DNA of 64,000 nt, from positions 62,001 to 126,000 of the forward strand of contig NZ_JSEF01000005.1 of NCBI RefSeq assembly GCF_000805675.1. The letters are read 5' to 3'. This document shows positions 7,222 to 15,937 of this stretch, in pieces. The notes beneath the pieces were generated by a model. That model was not told the origin of the DNA and did not search any database. It saw only the letters and a program-made list of their open reading frames with translations. Each line of letters begins with the position of its first letter. The stretch's first letter is position 1. The DNA is from Corynebacterium minutissimum (GTDB lineage: Bacteria > Actinomycetota > Actinomycetes > Mycobacteriales > Mycobacteriaceae). Made by a program: the position numbers and the translations under genes.

Positions 7222-9285
7222 ATGACTAACGCGAATCCCGTGTCTGCCGCGAACGCAAACGAGAATGCGAACGCGAACACTGATCTGAAGCGCGAGCACC
7301 CTAACTTCTCGCACCCGCAGTCCGTCGTCCCGGGCGTCAAGCCGGGCCGCATCCTGGAGTCCCACGAGCCGCACGGCGTCCCGATGAAGGACATGTGGAG
7401 CTACCAAAAGGACCACATGGAGCTCGTCTCCCCGCTGAACCGCCGCAAGTTCGAAATCATCGTTGTGGGTACCGGCCTGGCTGCTGGTTCCGCTGCGGCT
7501 GCGCTGGGCGAGCTGGGCTACAAGGTAAAGGTCTTCACCTACCACGATTCCCCACGTCGTGCGCACTCCATTGCTGCGCAGGGTGGTGTGAACTCGTCCC
7601 GCCACAAGAAGGTGGATAACGACTCCGCTTACCGCCACACCAAGGACACCGTGAAGGGCGGCGACTACCGCTGCCGTGAGTCCGACTGCTGGCGCTTGGC
7701 CACCGAGTCCATCCGCGTCATCGACCACATGAACGCCATCGGCGCTCCGTTCGCTCGCGAGTACGGCGGCACCCTGGCTACCCGTTCCTTCGGTGGTGTT
7801 CAGGTCTCCCGTACCTACTACACCCGTGGCCAAACAGGCCAGCAGCTGCAGCTGTCCACCACTTCTGCGCTCTACCGCCAGATTGGTCTGGGCAACGTGG
7901 AGCTTTTTGCTCACCACGACCTGCAGGACATCATTACCTACAACGACGGCGGCAAGAAGCGTGCCGGCGGTATCGTGACCCGCAACCTCATTACTGGCGA
8001 GCTCAAGGCCTTCACCGGCCACGCAGTTATCCTCGGTACCGGTGGTTACGGCAACGTGTACCACATGTCCACGCTGGCCAAGAACTCCAACGCTGGCGCC
8101 ATGATGCGCGCCTACGAGAACGGTGCATACCTGGCCTCCCCGGCGTTCATCCAGTTCCACCCGACTGGCCTGCCGGTCAACTCCGAGTGGCAGTCCAAAA
8201 CCATCCTCATGTCCGAGTCCCTGCGTAACGACGGCCGTATCTGGTCTCCGATTAAGGAGAAGGATGACCGTCCGGCTAATGAGATTCCGGAAGAGGAGCG
8301 CGACTACTTCCTGGAGCGCCGCTACCCGGCCTTCGGTAACCTCGTCCCGCGTGACGTGGCATCCCGTGCTATCTCCCAGCAGATCAACAAGGGCCTGGGT
8401 GTTGGGCCGCTGCACAACTCGGTGTACCTGGACTTCCGCGACGCTATTGAGCGTTTGGGCAAGGACAAGATTCGTGAGCGCTACTCCAACCTCATCGAAA
8501 TGTACGAAGAGGCCATTGGTGAGTCTGCGTACGAGACGCCGATGCGTATTGCTCCGACCTGCCACTTCACCATGGGTGGTCTGTGGACCGACTTCAACGA
8601 GATGACCACCATCGACGGCCTCTTCGCCGCCGGTGAGTGTTCCTGGACCTACCACGGCGCCAACCGTCTGGGTGCTAACTCGCTGCTGTCTGCTTCCGTC
8701 GACGGCTGGTTCACCCTGCCGTTCACCATCCCGAACTACCTGGCTGACCACCTCGGTGAGGAGAAGCTGGCCGAGGACTCCGCGGAAGCAGCAGAGACTG
8801 TCGCTCGTGCACAGGCTCGCATTGAGCGTCTCACGACGGTCAGTGGTGACAACCCGCATGGTCCGGCTTACTACCACCGCCAGCTCGGTGACATCCTGTA
8901 CTGGGGATGCGGCGTTTCCCGCAACGTCGAGGACCTCAAGGTCGCCATCGAGAAGATCCGCGCTCTGCGCGAGGACTTCTGGGCCAACGTCCGTATCCCG
9001 GGTGACGTTAACGACATGAACCAGGTCCTCGAGTACGGCCTTCGTGTGGCTGACTACATCGACCTGGGTGAGCTCATGTGTGTTGACGCCCTCGACCGCG
9101 ATGAGTCCTGTGGTGCTCACTACCGCGAGGACCACCTCACCGAGGATGGCGAGGCTGAACGTGACGACGAGAACTGGTGCTTCGTTTCCGCATGGGAGCC
9201 GGGCGCTGCTGAGGGCGAGTTCATCCGCCACGCTGAGCCGCTGTACTTTGATTCGATCCCGCTGATGACAAGGAACTACAAGTAA
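7222..9285 (+). CDS. sdhA: succinate dehydrogenase flavoprotein subunit
   Basis: 687-residue catalytic subunit oxidising succinate to fumarate. An Asn/Ala-rich N-terminal extension (~25 residues, ANANENANANT) precedes the FAD fold (VVGTGLAAGSAAAALGELGY). The flavin-linking His is in HSIAAQGGVN, substrate residues in FIQFHPTGLP, and the capping domain holds PTCHFTMGGLWTDF. Faces the cytoplasm on the SdhC anchor. Its stop overlaps the sdhB start by one base, so the subunits are translationally coupled. Confidence 0.97.
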   Translation: MTNANPVSAANANENANANTDLKREHPNFSHPQSVVPGVKPGRILESHEPHGVPMKDMWSYQKDHMELVSPLNRRKFEIIVVGTGLAAGSAAAALGELGYKVKVFTYHDSPRRAHSIAAQGGVNSSRHKKVDNDSAYRHTKDTVKGGDYRCRESDCWRLATESIRVIDHMNAIGAPFAREYGGTLATRSFGGVQVSRTYYTRGQTGQQLQLSTTSALYRQIGLGNVELFAHHDLQDIITYNDGGKKRAGGIVTRNLITGELKAFTGHAVILGTGGYGNVYHMSTLAKNSNAGAMMRAYENGAYLASPAFIQFHPTGLPVNSEWQSKTILMSESLRNDGRIWSPIKEKDDRPANEIPEEERDYFLERRYPAFGNLVPRDVASRAISQQINKGLGVGPLHNSVYLDFRDAIERLGKDKIRERYSNLIEMYEEAIGESAYETPMRIAPTCHFTMGGLWTDFNEMTTIDGLFAAGECSWTYHGANRLGANSLLSASVDGWFTLPFTIPNYLADHLGEEKLAEDSAEAAETVARAQARIERLTTVSGDNPHGPAYYHRQLGDILYWGCGVSRNVEDLKVAIEKIRALREDFWANVRIPGDVNDMNQVLEYGLRVADYIDLGELMCVDALDRDESCGAHYREDHLTEDGEAERDDENWCFVSAWEPGAAEGEFIRHAEPLYFDSIPLMTRNYK

Positions 9286-10034
9286 TGAAACTGACACTTG
9301 AGATCTGGCGTCAAGCCGGACCGACGCAAGAAGGTAAGTTCGAGACCGTACAGGTTGACGACGCCGCCGAGCAGATGTCCGTCCTGGAGCTGCTCGACCA
9401 CGTCAATGAAGGCCTCATTGAGGCTGGCAAGGAGCCGTTCGCATTCGCATCTGACTGCCGTGAGGGCATCTGTGGTACCTGTGGCCTTCTGGTCAATGGT
9501 CGCCCGCACGGCCCGGGCCAGAACACCCCGGCCTGCCAGCAGCGCATGTTCCAATTCAAGGATGGCGACACCATCAAGCTGGAGCCTTTCCGCTCCGCTG
9601 CCTACCCGGTAATCAAGGACATGATCGTGGACCGCTCCAAGCTGGACCACGTCATGGAGCAGGGCGGCTACGTGTCCATGGATGCGGGTACCGCTCCGGA
9701 CGCTGACACCCTGCACATCAACCACGAGACCTCTGAGTACGCGCTGGATCACGCTGCCTGCATCGGCTGTGGTGCCTGCGTGGCATCCTGCCCGAACGGT
9801 GCTGCCCACCTGTTTACCGGCGCCAAGCTGGTTCACCTCTCCCTCATGCCGCTGGGCAAGGAAGAGCGTGGCCGCCGTGCACGCAACATGGTGGACGATC
9901 TGGAGCAGAACTTCGGCCACTGCTCGCTCTACGGTGAGTGTGCCGACGTGTGCCCGGCTGGCGTCCCGCTGACCGCTGTGTCCGCAGTTACCCGCGAACG
10001 TGCACGGGCTGCTTTCCGCGGCAAGGACGACTAA
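9285..10034 (+). CDS. sdhB: succinate dehydrogenase iron-sulfur subunit
   Basis: 249-residue electron-transfer subunit. N-terminal plant-type ferredoxin domain with 2Fe-2S ligands (CREGICGTCG plus a later Cys near ACQQRMF), followed by the two bacterial ferredoxin clusters CIGCGACVASCPNG and CSLYGECADVCPAGV. It passes electrons from SdhA to the SdhC haems. Start overlaps the sdhA stop (TAATG). A short membrane protein follows 47 bp later in the same operon. Confidence 0.97.
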   Translation: MKLTLEIWRQAGPTQEGKFETVQVDDAAEQMSVLELLDHVNEGLIEAGKEPFAFASDCREGICGTCGLLVNGRPHGPGQNTPACQQRMFQFKDGDTIKLEPFRSAAYPVIKDMIVDRSKLDHVMEQGGYVSMDAGTAPDADTLHINHETSEYALDHAACIGCGACVASCPNGAAHLFTGAKLVHLSLMPLGKEERGRRARNMVDDLEQNFGHCSLYGECADVCPAGVPLTAVSAVTRERARAAFRGKDD

Positions 10035-10081
10035 GCTATAGTCATTCACAGGATTAACAGGAACGAGAGAAAGTTTCAGCC

Positions 10082-10453
10082 ATGAGCGACCTCAACCCGG
10101 CAGTAGCTGATCACCACAGCGAGACCTACCCGGAGTTCTCCGGTAAGATTCAGGACTCCTACATCGAGGGTTACGACCCCGTGTCCTACGGTGCACCGCA
10201 CTCTTCTCTGCTGCGTACCTCCACGTGGGTAGGCATGGGCCTGATTCTCTCGCTCCTGCCGGCAGCTGGCATCCTCATCTGGGGCCTCGGCACCTGGCAG
10301 TACCCGCAGGGCATCGCCGGCGCTGACTACCAGATCAACATCATCGTGGGTGCTATCTCCCTCGTCGTCATCGCAGTCCTCGCAGTTGGCGCCGTCCACT
10401 TCGGTCGCCGCTACTACCGCGAGTACCGCAAGGAAACCGGCCGCATCAACTAG
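10082..10453 (+). CDS. small membrane protein of the sdh operon
   Basis: 123 residues, two transmembrane helices (about 44-65 and 80-102) with a basic C-terminus (RRYYREYRKETGR). A GAGAGAAAG purine tract precedes the ATG. It lies directly after sdhB and before the operon terminator, an arrangement also seen in other corynebacteria, which suggests an accessory role at the succinate dehydrogenase complex. No enzymatic motif is present and its function is unknown. Confidence 0.82.
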   Translation: MSDLNPAVADHHSETYPEFSGKIQDSYIEGYDPVSYGAPHSSLLRTSTWVGMGLILSLLPAAGILIWGLGTWQYPQGIAGADYQINIIVGAISLVVIAVLAVGAVHFGRRYYREYRKETGRIN

Positions 10454-10499
10454 GCACCTCCTAGGACGTTGAGCGCCTAAGTTTCTGTACTGCCGCCAC

Positions 10500-10551
10500 A
10501 ACCCCCACCTCCACACAAACACATGGGAGACCATGTGAGGAGGTGGGGGTT
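10500..10551 (+). terminator. terminator of the sdhCAB operon
   Basis: 13-bp perfect stem AACCCCCACCTCC / GGAGGTGGGGGTT enclosing a second small hairpin (ACATGG / CCATGT). The T stretch is short, so it may be partly Rho-assisted. Confidence 0.7.
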
Positions 10552-10677
10552 GCTGGCGTTTCGGGCTAGGTGTGCGGGAGGGGATTTACAAAGAAGAAGG
10601 CAGGGAGCTGGGCGCTTGGCGACGTCAAAAGTTGCAATAAGCTTCGATCGATCACACCGTGCTGTTAACCGTACGCA

Positions 10678-10881
10678 CTAAAGAGAAGTATCTTCGTGCT
10701 GCTTCCTCTTATCATTTTTGGATCCTACTAATGCAACCATGAAAAGAATGGCAGATGCCGCCACCTGGGTTCCCGTTACCCATAGAAAATTCGTTAGGTT
10801 GATAACACCGAACGCGAGGAACCCTGCTGCAACTACTACGATTCCGAGGGGAATTAGGGATCGAGACATTGGGACGTGCAT
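10678..10881 (-). CDS. 67-residue membrane protein, unknown
   Basis: Small protein with two hydrophobic helices (about residues 9-28 and 31-52) and a basic, hydrophilic tail (KNDKRKQHED). The ATG at 10881 has an AGGAG ribosome binding site 8 nt upstream, better than the internal Met at position 5. The ORF and the 280 bp beyond it are more AT-rich than the neighbours, so this may be a recently acquired or fast-evolving segment. No family recognised. Confidence 0.6.
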   Translation of the reverse strand: MHVPMSRSLIPLGIVVVAAGFLAFGVINLTNFLWVTGTQVAASAILFMVALVGSKNDKRKQHEDTSL

Positions 10882-11222
10882 TTTATTTGCTCCTACACTG
10901 GCCCCGGCAAGCTTTGTGGTTGATCTTGAACAGGCATAACATTCTCTTTATGGGCTTTGCATTGAAGTCTATTGGCCCTTTCCGCGCACGTCAAGGGATA
11001 AGAAGAAATGTACAAAAGTCGGCATCGCTTATTTCTAGAATGATTTCGAAAATGTGTACCGAGCAAGATCAACGCGTACTTCGCGACTTGTTGTATGGCA
11101 GGCTAGATGATTTAACTTCCCTAATTCAGTGCGCCCTTATTACCCACTAATGTTGACCAATGGAATCGAAGCTAGCCTTCGCCCCATTCCTCTTTACTGC
11201 TAAGACCCCAAGGAGACCACCC
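10882..11222. other. 341-bp AT-rich spacer
   Basis: Lies between the leftward 67-residue gene and the rightward DUF445 gene. Open frames exist (for instance across 10950-11150) but lack ribosome binding sites and family features. Noticeably lower GC than the surroundings; otherwise only promoter space. Confidence 0.3.
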
Positions 11223-12557
11223 ATGACGCACCGCGCAGACGCCGGGCTTGAGCCGGCGCAGGAAACGTCGGCGTCGCAGACGTCGTTTGTGCCGCAGCCA
11301 GGAAACCAGGAGGCGCGCCGGGCGGACCTGCGCCGCTGGAAGGCGATTGCGCTGTCCTTCCTAATTGGTGCGGCGGTGATCTTTTTGGGGTGCTCGTGGT
11401 GGCAGGCGTCGGCAAGCGGGGCTCCCGTCTGGGTGGGGTACGTGCGCGCGGCGGCGGAGGCCGGCATGGTCGGTGGACTGGCGGACTGGTTTGCCGTGAC
11501 CGCGCTGTTCCGCCGGCCGATGGGCCTACCCATCCCGCACACCGCGCTCATCCCCAACAATAAAGACCGCGTGGGTGATGCGCTCAAGGACTTCGTGGAG
11601 GAGAACTTCCTCACCGCGGACGCGCTCAGCGCCAAGGTGCGGGAGGCAGAGATACCGCTGTGGCTGGCGCGCCAGGGCGTGGAGCCCGGCAAGGCCGAAG
11701 AGGTTTCCGCATGGATTGGGCAACGTGCGGCCAGTGTCGTATCGGATTTGGATGCGGCGGAGGCGGAGCACTTCATTAAGACCCAAGTGATGGACCGTCT
11801 GGCAGAACCCGAGTGGGGCCCGCCGCTGGGTAGGCTGCTGGAAGGCTACATTGCGGACGGCAAGGCGCGGCCGCTGGAGGATGACCTCATCGAGTGGGCA
11901 CACGGCAAGATTCTTGGCATGGAGTCCACAGTGGTCACGGCCATTGATGAGCGCATGCCCGGCTGGGCGCCGCGCTTTGCCCGCGAGATGGTGGGGGAGA
12001 AGGTCTATGCCGAGCTCGTGGAGTTCGCTGATGAGGTCCGCCGCAACGGCAACCACGAAGCCCGCCTAGCCATTCGCCGCAATCTGTCTAAGCTGGCTTC
12101 GGACCTGCAGTGGGATGAGGACATGCGCGCACGCGTGGAAGGCATTAAGCAGGAGATGCTGGCCTCCGAGCAGGCGCAAAAGGCACCGGCGGCGATGTGG
12201 GCGACGGTCTCCTCCACGCTCATTGAGCAACTCACCGACCCGGAGTCCTTCCTGCGCCAGAAGATCACCGCCAAGGTGAAGGAGTTGGCGCACCGCCTGT
12301 TGGAGGATTCCGAGTTCCTGGCCCAAGCCAACGAGCTTGTGGACAAGGCCGCGCGCTATGCCGTGGAGAAATTTGCGCCGGAGATTATCGCGATTATTCC
12401 GGAAACCATCAAGCGCTGGGACGCAGAAGAGGCCTCCCAGAATATTGAGCTCATGGTGGGCAAGGACCTGCAGTTCATCCGCCTCAACGGCACGGTTGTG
12501 GGTGCACTAGCCGGACTGGTTATCTACACTGTTAATCACCTGCTTTTTGGTATCTAA
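11223..12557 (+). CDS. DUF445 family membrane-anchored protein
   Basis: 444 residues. A hydrophilic N-terminus is followed by a membrane segment (about 43-62, AIALSFLIGAAVIFLGCSWW), the DUF445 signature region AAAEAGMVGGLADWFAVTALFRRPMG, a long helical soluble part, and a final membrane helix (VGALAGLVIYTVNHLLF). Family function is unsettled; members are envelope-associated. The ATG at 11223 is chosen over an upstream in-frame ATG (11160) because AAGGAG lies 8 nt before it. It begins a run of four closely spaced genes ending at 13759. Confidence 0.88.
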   Translation: MTHRADAGLEPAQETSASQTSFVPQPGNQEARRADLRRWKAIALSFLIGAAVIFLGCSWWQASASGAPVWVGYVRAAAEAGMVGGLADWFAVTALFRRPMGLPIPHTALIPNNKDRVGDALKDFVEENFLTADALSAKVREAEIPLWLARQGVEPGKAEEVSAWIGQRAASVVSDLDAAEAEHFIKTQVMDRLAEPEWGPPLGRLLEGYIADGKARPLEDDLIEWAHGKILGMESTVVTAIDERMPGWAPRFAREMVGEKVYAELVEFADEVRRNGNHEARLAIRRNLSKLASDLQWDEDMRARVEGIKQEMLASEQAQKAPAAMWATVSSTLIEQLTDPESFLRQKITAKVKELAHRLLEDSEFLAQANELVDKAARYAVEKFAPEIIAIIPETIKRWDAEEASQNIELMVGKDLQFIRLNGTVVGALAGLVIYTVNHLLFGI

Positions 12558-12572
12558 CAAGGAGTTATGACC

Positions 12573-13025
12573 ATGTCCGTATTTGACTCAATCAAGAACG
12601 CCGGCAGCTCTGCTTTTGATGTGGCCAAAGACTTCGGCGGCCGCTTTAAGGAAGAACGCCAGCGCCAAGCACAAAGTGCGCAGGCAGACCGTATTGCCCG
12701 CGCGGCTGATGCCTCAGGCATGGGTGATGGCACTGCGAAGGAAGAATCTTTTATTGACCGCGTAACCTCCACTGCGAAGGACTTGGGCGAATCGGTCTCC
12801 TCCGCCGCACGGGAGACCCGTAAGTCGGAGTCTTTTGAAAAAGCCCGTGAGGATTTCAACACCGCCTTCAACGAGACCCGTGACGGCGTGCAGGGAGCCA
12901 TCAACAACGCCAAGGATCAGCGCGCTGAGCGCCCTGGGACGCAGGAGCCGCAGGGCCCGCGTAATCCGTACGCCCCGAAGCAGAACGACAACATTATTGA
13001 CGGCGAAATCGTCGACGAGAACTAA
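12573..13025 (+). CDS. hydrophilic helical protein, unknown
   Basis: 150 residues, strongly charged, probably an extended helix (SIKNAGSSAFDVAKDFGG, repeated DRVTSTAKDLGESV-type stretches), without signal peptide or membrane segment. The pattern of Ala/Lys/Asp repeats resembles stress-type or apolipoprotein-like helical proteins. Start: AAGGAG lies 8 nt before the ATG at 12573, so this is preferred over the ATG two codons upstream. It starts 15 bp after the DUF445 gene and is followed after 3 bp by the DUF2516 gene; co-transcription is likely. Function unknown. Confidence 0.75.
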   Translation: MSVFDSIKNAGSSAFDVAKDFGGRFKEERQRQAQSAQADRIARAADASGMGDGTAKEESFIDRVTSTAKDLGESVSSAARETRKSESFEKAREDFNTAFNETRDGVQGAINNAKDQRAERPGTQEPQGPRNPYAPKQNDNIIDGEIVDEN

Positions 13026-13028
13026 TTA

Positions 13029-13319
13029 ATGCACACTTTTCTTGACATCATTGCGTGGATACCGCACTACATTTTCATGGCGGTGTCCCTCTTTGCCCTC
13101 ATCGGTGCCGTCTTGGCGGCCTTGACGCGGGAGGATGCCTTCCGCGCCGGTGACCGCCAGAACAAGTGGGTATGGGTAGCCCTTTTGGGAGGATCGGCGC
13201 TGCTCATGAACTTGCCGTTGCCCTTTGTTAGCTGGATTGGCGCGATCATCACCGGCGTGTACTGGTTCGATGTGCGCCCACAGCTTAAGGCCATCATCAA
13301 CGGCGATTACTCCTACTAA
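13029..13319 (+). CDS. DUF2516 family membrane protein
   Basis: 96 residues with three predicted membrane helices (IPHYIFMAVSLFALIGAVLA, WVALLGGSALLMNLPL, VSWIGAIITGVYWF) and the typical end YWFDVRPQLKAI of actinobacterial DUF2516 proteins. Its stop TAATG overlaps the start of the DeoC-like gene, indicating coupling. Function unknown. Confidence 0.85.
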   Translation: MHTFLDIIAWIPHYIFMAVSLFALIGAVLAALTREDAFRAGDRQNKWVWVALLGGSALLMNLPLPFVSWIGAIITGVYWFDVRPQLKAIINGDYSY

Positions 13320-13759
13320 TGCGCAGCCTTCTTCAGGCCTCCTTTGAGGAGGTACGTGCACAGTCGCCCGGCCAGCGCGTGGTTGTCTCGCCGCATCATG
13401 TCATGGCGGCCGCGGAGGCCGAGCACATCATTTCAGTTGCCGGCTATCCCAGTGGGCGCCATCACTCCTTGGTCAAGGCCGCAGAGGCGCGGTTGGCCGT
13501 GCAATCAGGTGCCGCGGAGGTGTGGGTTGCGGTGGATGCACTGCTTGGTGATACCACCGCGCTCCTCTCCGAGCTCGTCACCCTCCGCGAGGCTTGCCCG
13601 CTGCCGGTGCGCCTAGGCCTGATTCTTCCCGCGGATCCAGCCCTGTCCTTTAAGGACCTTGCGCGAACCGCTGAGCAGGCGGGGTATCAGTGCCTCGTCG
13701 TGTCAGACGACGACACCTTGCCGGAACTCGACACCCAGCTGCCCATCGAGCGCTTCTGA
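13319..13759 (+). CDS. short DeoC-like protein, probably non-catalytic
   Basis: 146 residues resembling deoxyribose-phosphate aldolase over its first ~120: VVSPHHV, then VAGYPSGRHHSLVKAAEARLAV with the strand/helix GAAEVWVAVD, equivalent to the DeoC VGFP...K..E...A...GADE-V region. Typical DeoC has about 210-260 residues, with the Schiff-base Lys in a KTSTGF-like motif. Here the chain stops before that motif, and no such Lys exists. In C. glutamicum the same position holds a deoC gene, so this looks like a shortened, degenerate orthologue that retains an intact frame. It overlaps the previous gene by one base. Confidence 0.65.
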   Translation: MRSLLQASFEEVRAQSPGQRVVVSPHHVMAAAEAEHIISVAGYPSGRHHSLVKAAEARLAVQSGAAEVWVAVDALLGDTTALLSELVTLREACPLPVRLGLILPADPALSFKDLARTAEQAGYQCLVVSDDDTLPELDTQLPIERF

Positions 13760-13771
13760 TTCGGGCTTGGG

Positions 13772-14572
13772 CTAGTTGGCCGGCTCAGGCGCTGGTGCCG
13801 GTGCCGTGGCGGCATCGAGCTCGCTCATCGGCACGTCGTGTCCAATCATCGTGAGAGTGACCTCGCCAGCGCCAACGTCGACGGATTCGAAGGTCAGCTG
13901 CTGGCCGGCGAGCTGTTCTTCCATGCCTTCTGCCAGGGCATTGGAGATAGCGTCCGTGGCTTGTTCAGGGAGATCGAAGCCGAAAAGCGATGCATTTTCT
14001 GCATTGATGGCAAGCTTGCCATCGCGGACCTCCGGCTTAAGTGCGAGCGTGGCCAAGCCGCCGGCGAATTCGACGTTGAGGTCATCCTCGGCGTCGTTGG
14101 CGGTGATGGCGGTGACGACGAGGTTACCCAGGGTGTCATAGCCGGACTGGTCTGCAATGGCCTTCTGGAAGCTTGCGAGCAGGAATTGATCCGGCACCGT
14201 GGTCGAAGCACGCAGCGTGCCCGCCACCGGTTCCTTGGACAGAGTCATGTCTTCGACGTGGACATCGGCCGCCGGCTGGCCAGTGATGGTGGTGCCTTCA
14301 ATCTTCAACGTGGACGGGGTCTTCATGTCCATCTGCGGGATCTTGCCGTTGAGCATGCCGAAGACCATGGGGCTAGCGCCAAAGCTCACCTCCGGTTCTT
14401 CCGTGGCCTCCACGCCCTGCTCCTTGGCGGATTGCACGAACTGGTCTTTCATCTGGGTGCCCAGGAACCAGCGCAGGCCGAGCTCTGTCACCAAGATGAT
14501 GAGCAGGAGTGCCACGAGCACGCCGATGAAGATTTTCCAGGCCGTTGCGGCGGGAGATTTAGAAGAAGCCAT
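13772..14572 (-). CDS. LmeA-like (DUF2993) phospholipid-binding protein
   Basis: 266 residues. N-terminal signal anchor (residues ~12-32, IFIGVLVALLLIILVTELGLRWF) followed by a lipid-binding beta-rich domain (FGMLNGKIPQMDM, VHVEDMTLSKEP, LTFESVDVGAGEVTLTMIG) and a short Ala/Pro-rich end. The mycobacterial relative LmeA is a periplasmic phospholipid-binding protein needed for lipomannan maturation; a similar envelope role is inferred. The Met at 14572 is preferred to upstream codons because the signal anchor follows it directly; no clear ribosome binding site. Lies 23 bp after the methyltransferase stop. Confidence 0.82.
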   Translation of the reverse strand: MASSKSPAATAWKIFIGVLVALLLIILVTELGLRWFLGTQMKDQFVQSAKEQGVEATEEPEVSFGASPMVFGMLNGKIPQMDMKTPSTLKIEGTTITGQPAADVHVEDMTLSKEPVAGTLRASTTVPDQFLLASFQKAIADQSGYDTLGNLVVTAITANDAEDDLNVEFAGGLATLALKPEVRDGKLAINAENASLFGFDLPEQATDAISNALAEGMEEQLAGQQLTFESVDVGAGEVTLTMIGHDVPMSELDAATAPAPAPEPAN

Positions 14573-14595
14573 GACTACTAGTGTGGCGCACTGGC

Positions 14596-15405
14596 TTAAA
14601 GTCCGCCAACTACAACGTCCCAATCTACTGTGAGCACGTTATCCCGCAGGCGGCGATGGACCGGGTGGAGAGGAATGGTGCCCTGGAGCTGCTCGCGAGC
14701 CATGCGCCAGCGAACTCGTGGGCCGTAGGGAGCCCAGCCAGCGGCGCGATCCCAGGCGTCATCAGCCGCCTGCAAAAGCTCATGGATCGGCTCGCCGGGC
14801 ACATTCTTGTGGATGAGGATTTTGGGCAGGCGCTCCGCGATATCGCTGGGGCGCTCCACGTCGAAAGGATCCCAGGCGAGGGTCAGGGAGCGCGGGCCGG
14901 AGACGTCGAGAAGCACCCAGGCAGCCCTGCGCCCCAACTCATCGCAGGTTCCCTCCACGAAGAAGCCACCAGGTGCTAGGCGCGAGGTCACTGTGTCCCA
15001 GGCTTTTTCCACCTGGTCCACGTCATACTGGCGCAGCACATTGAAGGCGCGCACGAGTTGCGGGCGGTAGCCAGCTAGCTCGAAGCCGCCGAGCTCGAAG
15101 GTCACGCCATCGCGCGGCGGCAGCACGCGTTCCGGGGAAATCTCGAGTCCCGTGACACGTGTGCGGGGGTTCACGCTGCGCAGCCAGCCAGCCCACTCCA
15201 CCGTGGTGGTATGTGAGGCACCGTAGCCCACGTCGAGCGCCAGCGGCTTACTCGTGGAGCGCAGCAGGGAAGAAATCTCCGGGTGCGCCACCATCCAGCG
15301 GTCACAGCGGCGCAGACGATTGGGGTTGGTGGTACCCCGGGTAACCACGCCAAAAGGCCGACCAGCGCTTTCCTGTGCTCGCAGGTTATGCGCGTGATCG
15401 GCCAT
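14596..15405 (-). CDS. class I SAM-dependent methyltransferase
   Basis: 269 residues. SAM-binding motif I is LALDVGYGASHTTTVEWA (about 55-72), the acidic strand-2 end is GLEISPERV, and the fold continues through AFNVLRQYD and APGGFFVEGTCDE. Substrate unknown; the N-terminal RPFGVVTRGTTNPNRLRRCD block is typical of a conserved actinobacterial family. Probably co-transcribed with the LmeA-like gene downstream. Confidence 0.8.
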   Translation of the reverse strand: MADHAHNLRAQESAGRPFGVVTRGTTNPNRLRRCDRWMVAHPEISSLLRSTSKPLALDVGYGASHTTTVEWAGWLRSVNPRTRVTGLEISPERVLPPRDGVTFELGGFELAGYRPQLVRAFNVLRQYDVDQVEKAWDTVTSRLAPGGFFVEGTCDELGRRAAWVLLDVSGPRSLTLAWDPFDVERPSDIAERLPKILIHKNVPGEPIHELLQAADDAWDRAAGWAPYGPRVRWRMAREQLQGTIPLHPVHRRLRDNVLTVDWDVVVGGL

Positions 15406-15430
15406 GACAGTAACGGAGGGTGTTACACGT

Positions 15431-15922
15431 TTAGAGGTTGTTGGAGATCCACTCTTCGGTGAGCTTGCCCTCGTTGGTGTAGAGCTCCTGCAGAGCCTCA
15501 GCGACCTTCGGCTCGATGGCAGCGCCCATCATCGGGATGTTGACGGAGACCTCAGAGACGTAATCCAGAGCGGTGGACTCGCCCTGACCCTTGTAGGTGA
15601 TGTCGCCCTTGAAGTCGACCGGGGTGCCCTTGACGTCAGCGGTGAAAGACACAGACATCTGATCATCGACAACCTCGCCGATGGTTACGGTGCGCTTTTC
15701 CTTCAGATCCTGGGAGACCATAGCGCGGACAGCTTCCGGCAGGAGGGACGTCGGCAGGATTTCAAAGAGCACGGCGGTGTTGCCGGTGAACTCGTGCACG
15801 GTACCCGGTTCCGGGGACAGCTTGGCCACGATGAAGTCCCAGTACTCCTGAGTGGTCAGTGCCTTGTGCACCTTATCGATGGGCTGGTTGATGATAACGG
15901 TGTTTTCGCTACGGGTTGACAT
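15431..15922 (-). CDS. DUF2505 family protein
   Basis: 163 residues with the START/polyketide-cyclase-like layout of DUF2505: INQPIDKVHKALTTQEYW at the front, a beta-rich centre, and VAEALQELYTNEGKLTEEW at the end. Such proteins form a helix-grip pocket for a hydrophobic ligand. Immediately upstream of, and divergent from, murB; 25 bp separates it from the methyltransferase gene ahead, so these leftward genes may form one unit. Ligand unknown. Confidence 0.85.
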   Translation of the reverse strand: MSTRSENTVIINQPIDKVHKALTTQEYWDFIVAKLSPEPGTVHEFTGNTAVLFEILPTSLLPEAVRAMVSQDLKEKRTVTIGEVVDDQMSVSFTADVKGTPVDFKGDITYKGQGESTALDYVSEVSVNIPMMGAAIEPKVAEALQELYTNEGKLTEEWISNNL

Positions 15923-15937
15923 GAGTTACAGACTACC

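Noticed and set aside
6322-9297. 991-residue open frame on the minus strand across sdhC and sdhA
   Set aside because: Shadow of the high-GC third-position bias of sdhCA; low-complexity Val/Gly/His composition, no family signature, fully antisense to two certain genes.
10869-11150. 93-residue frame in the AT-rich spacer before the DUF445 gene
   Set aside because: No ribosome binding site, overlaps the start of the well-supported 67-residue gene on the other strand, and shows no family similarity.
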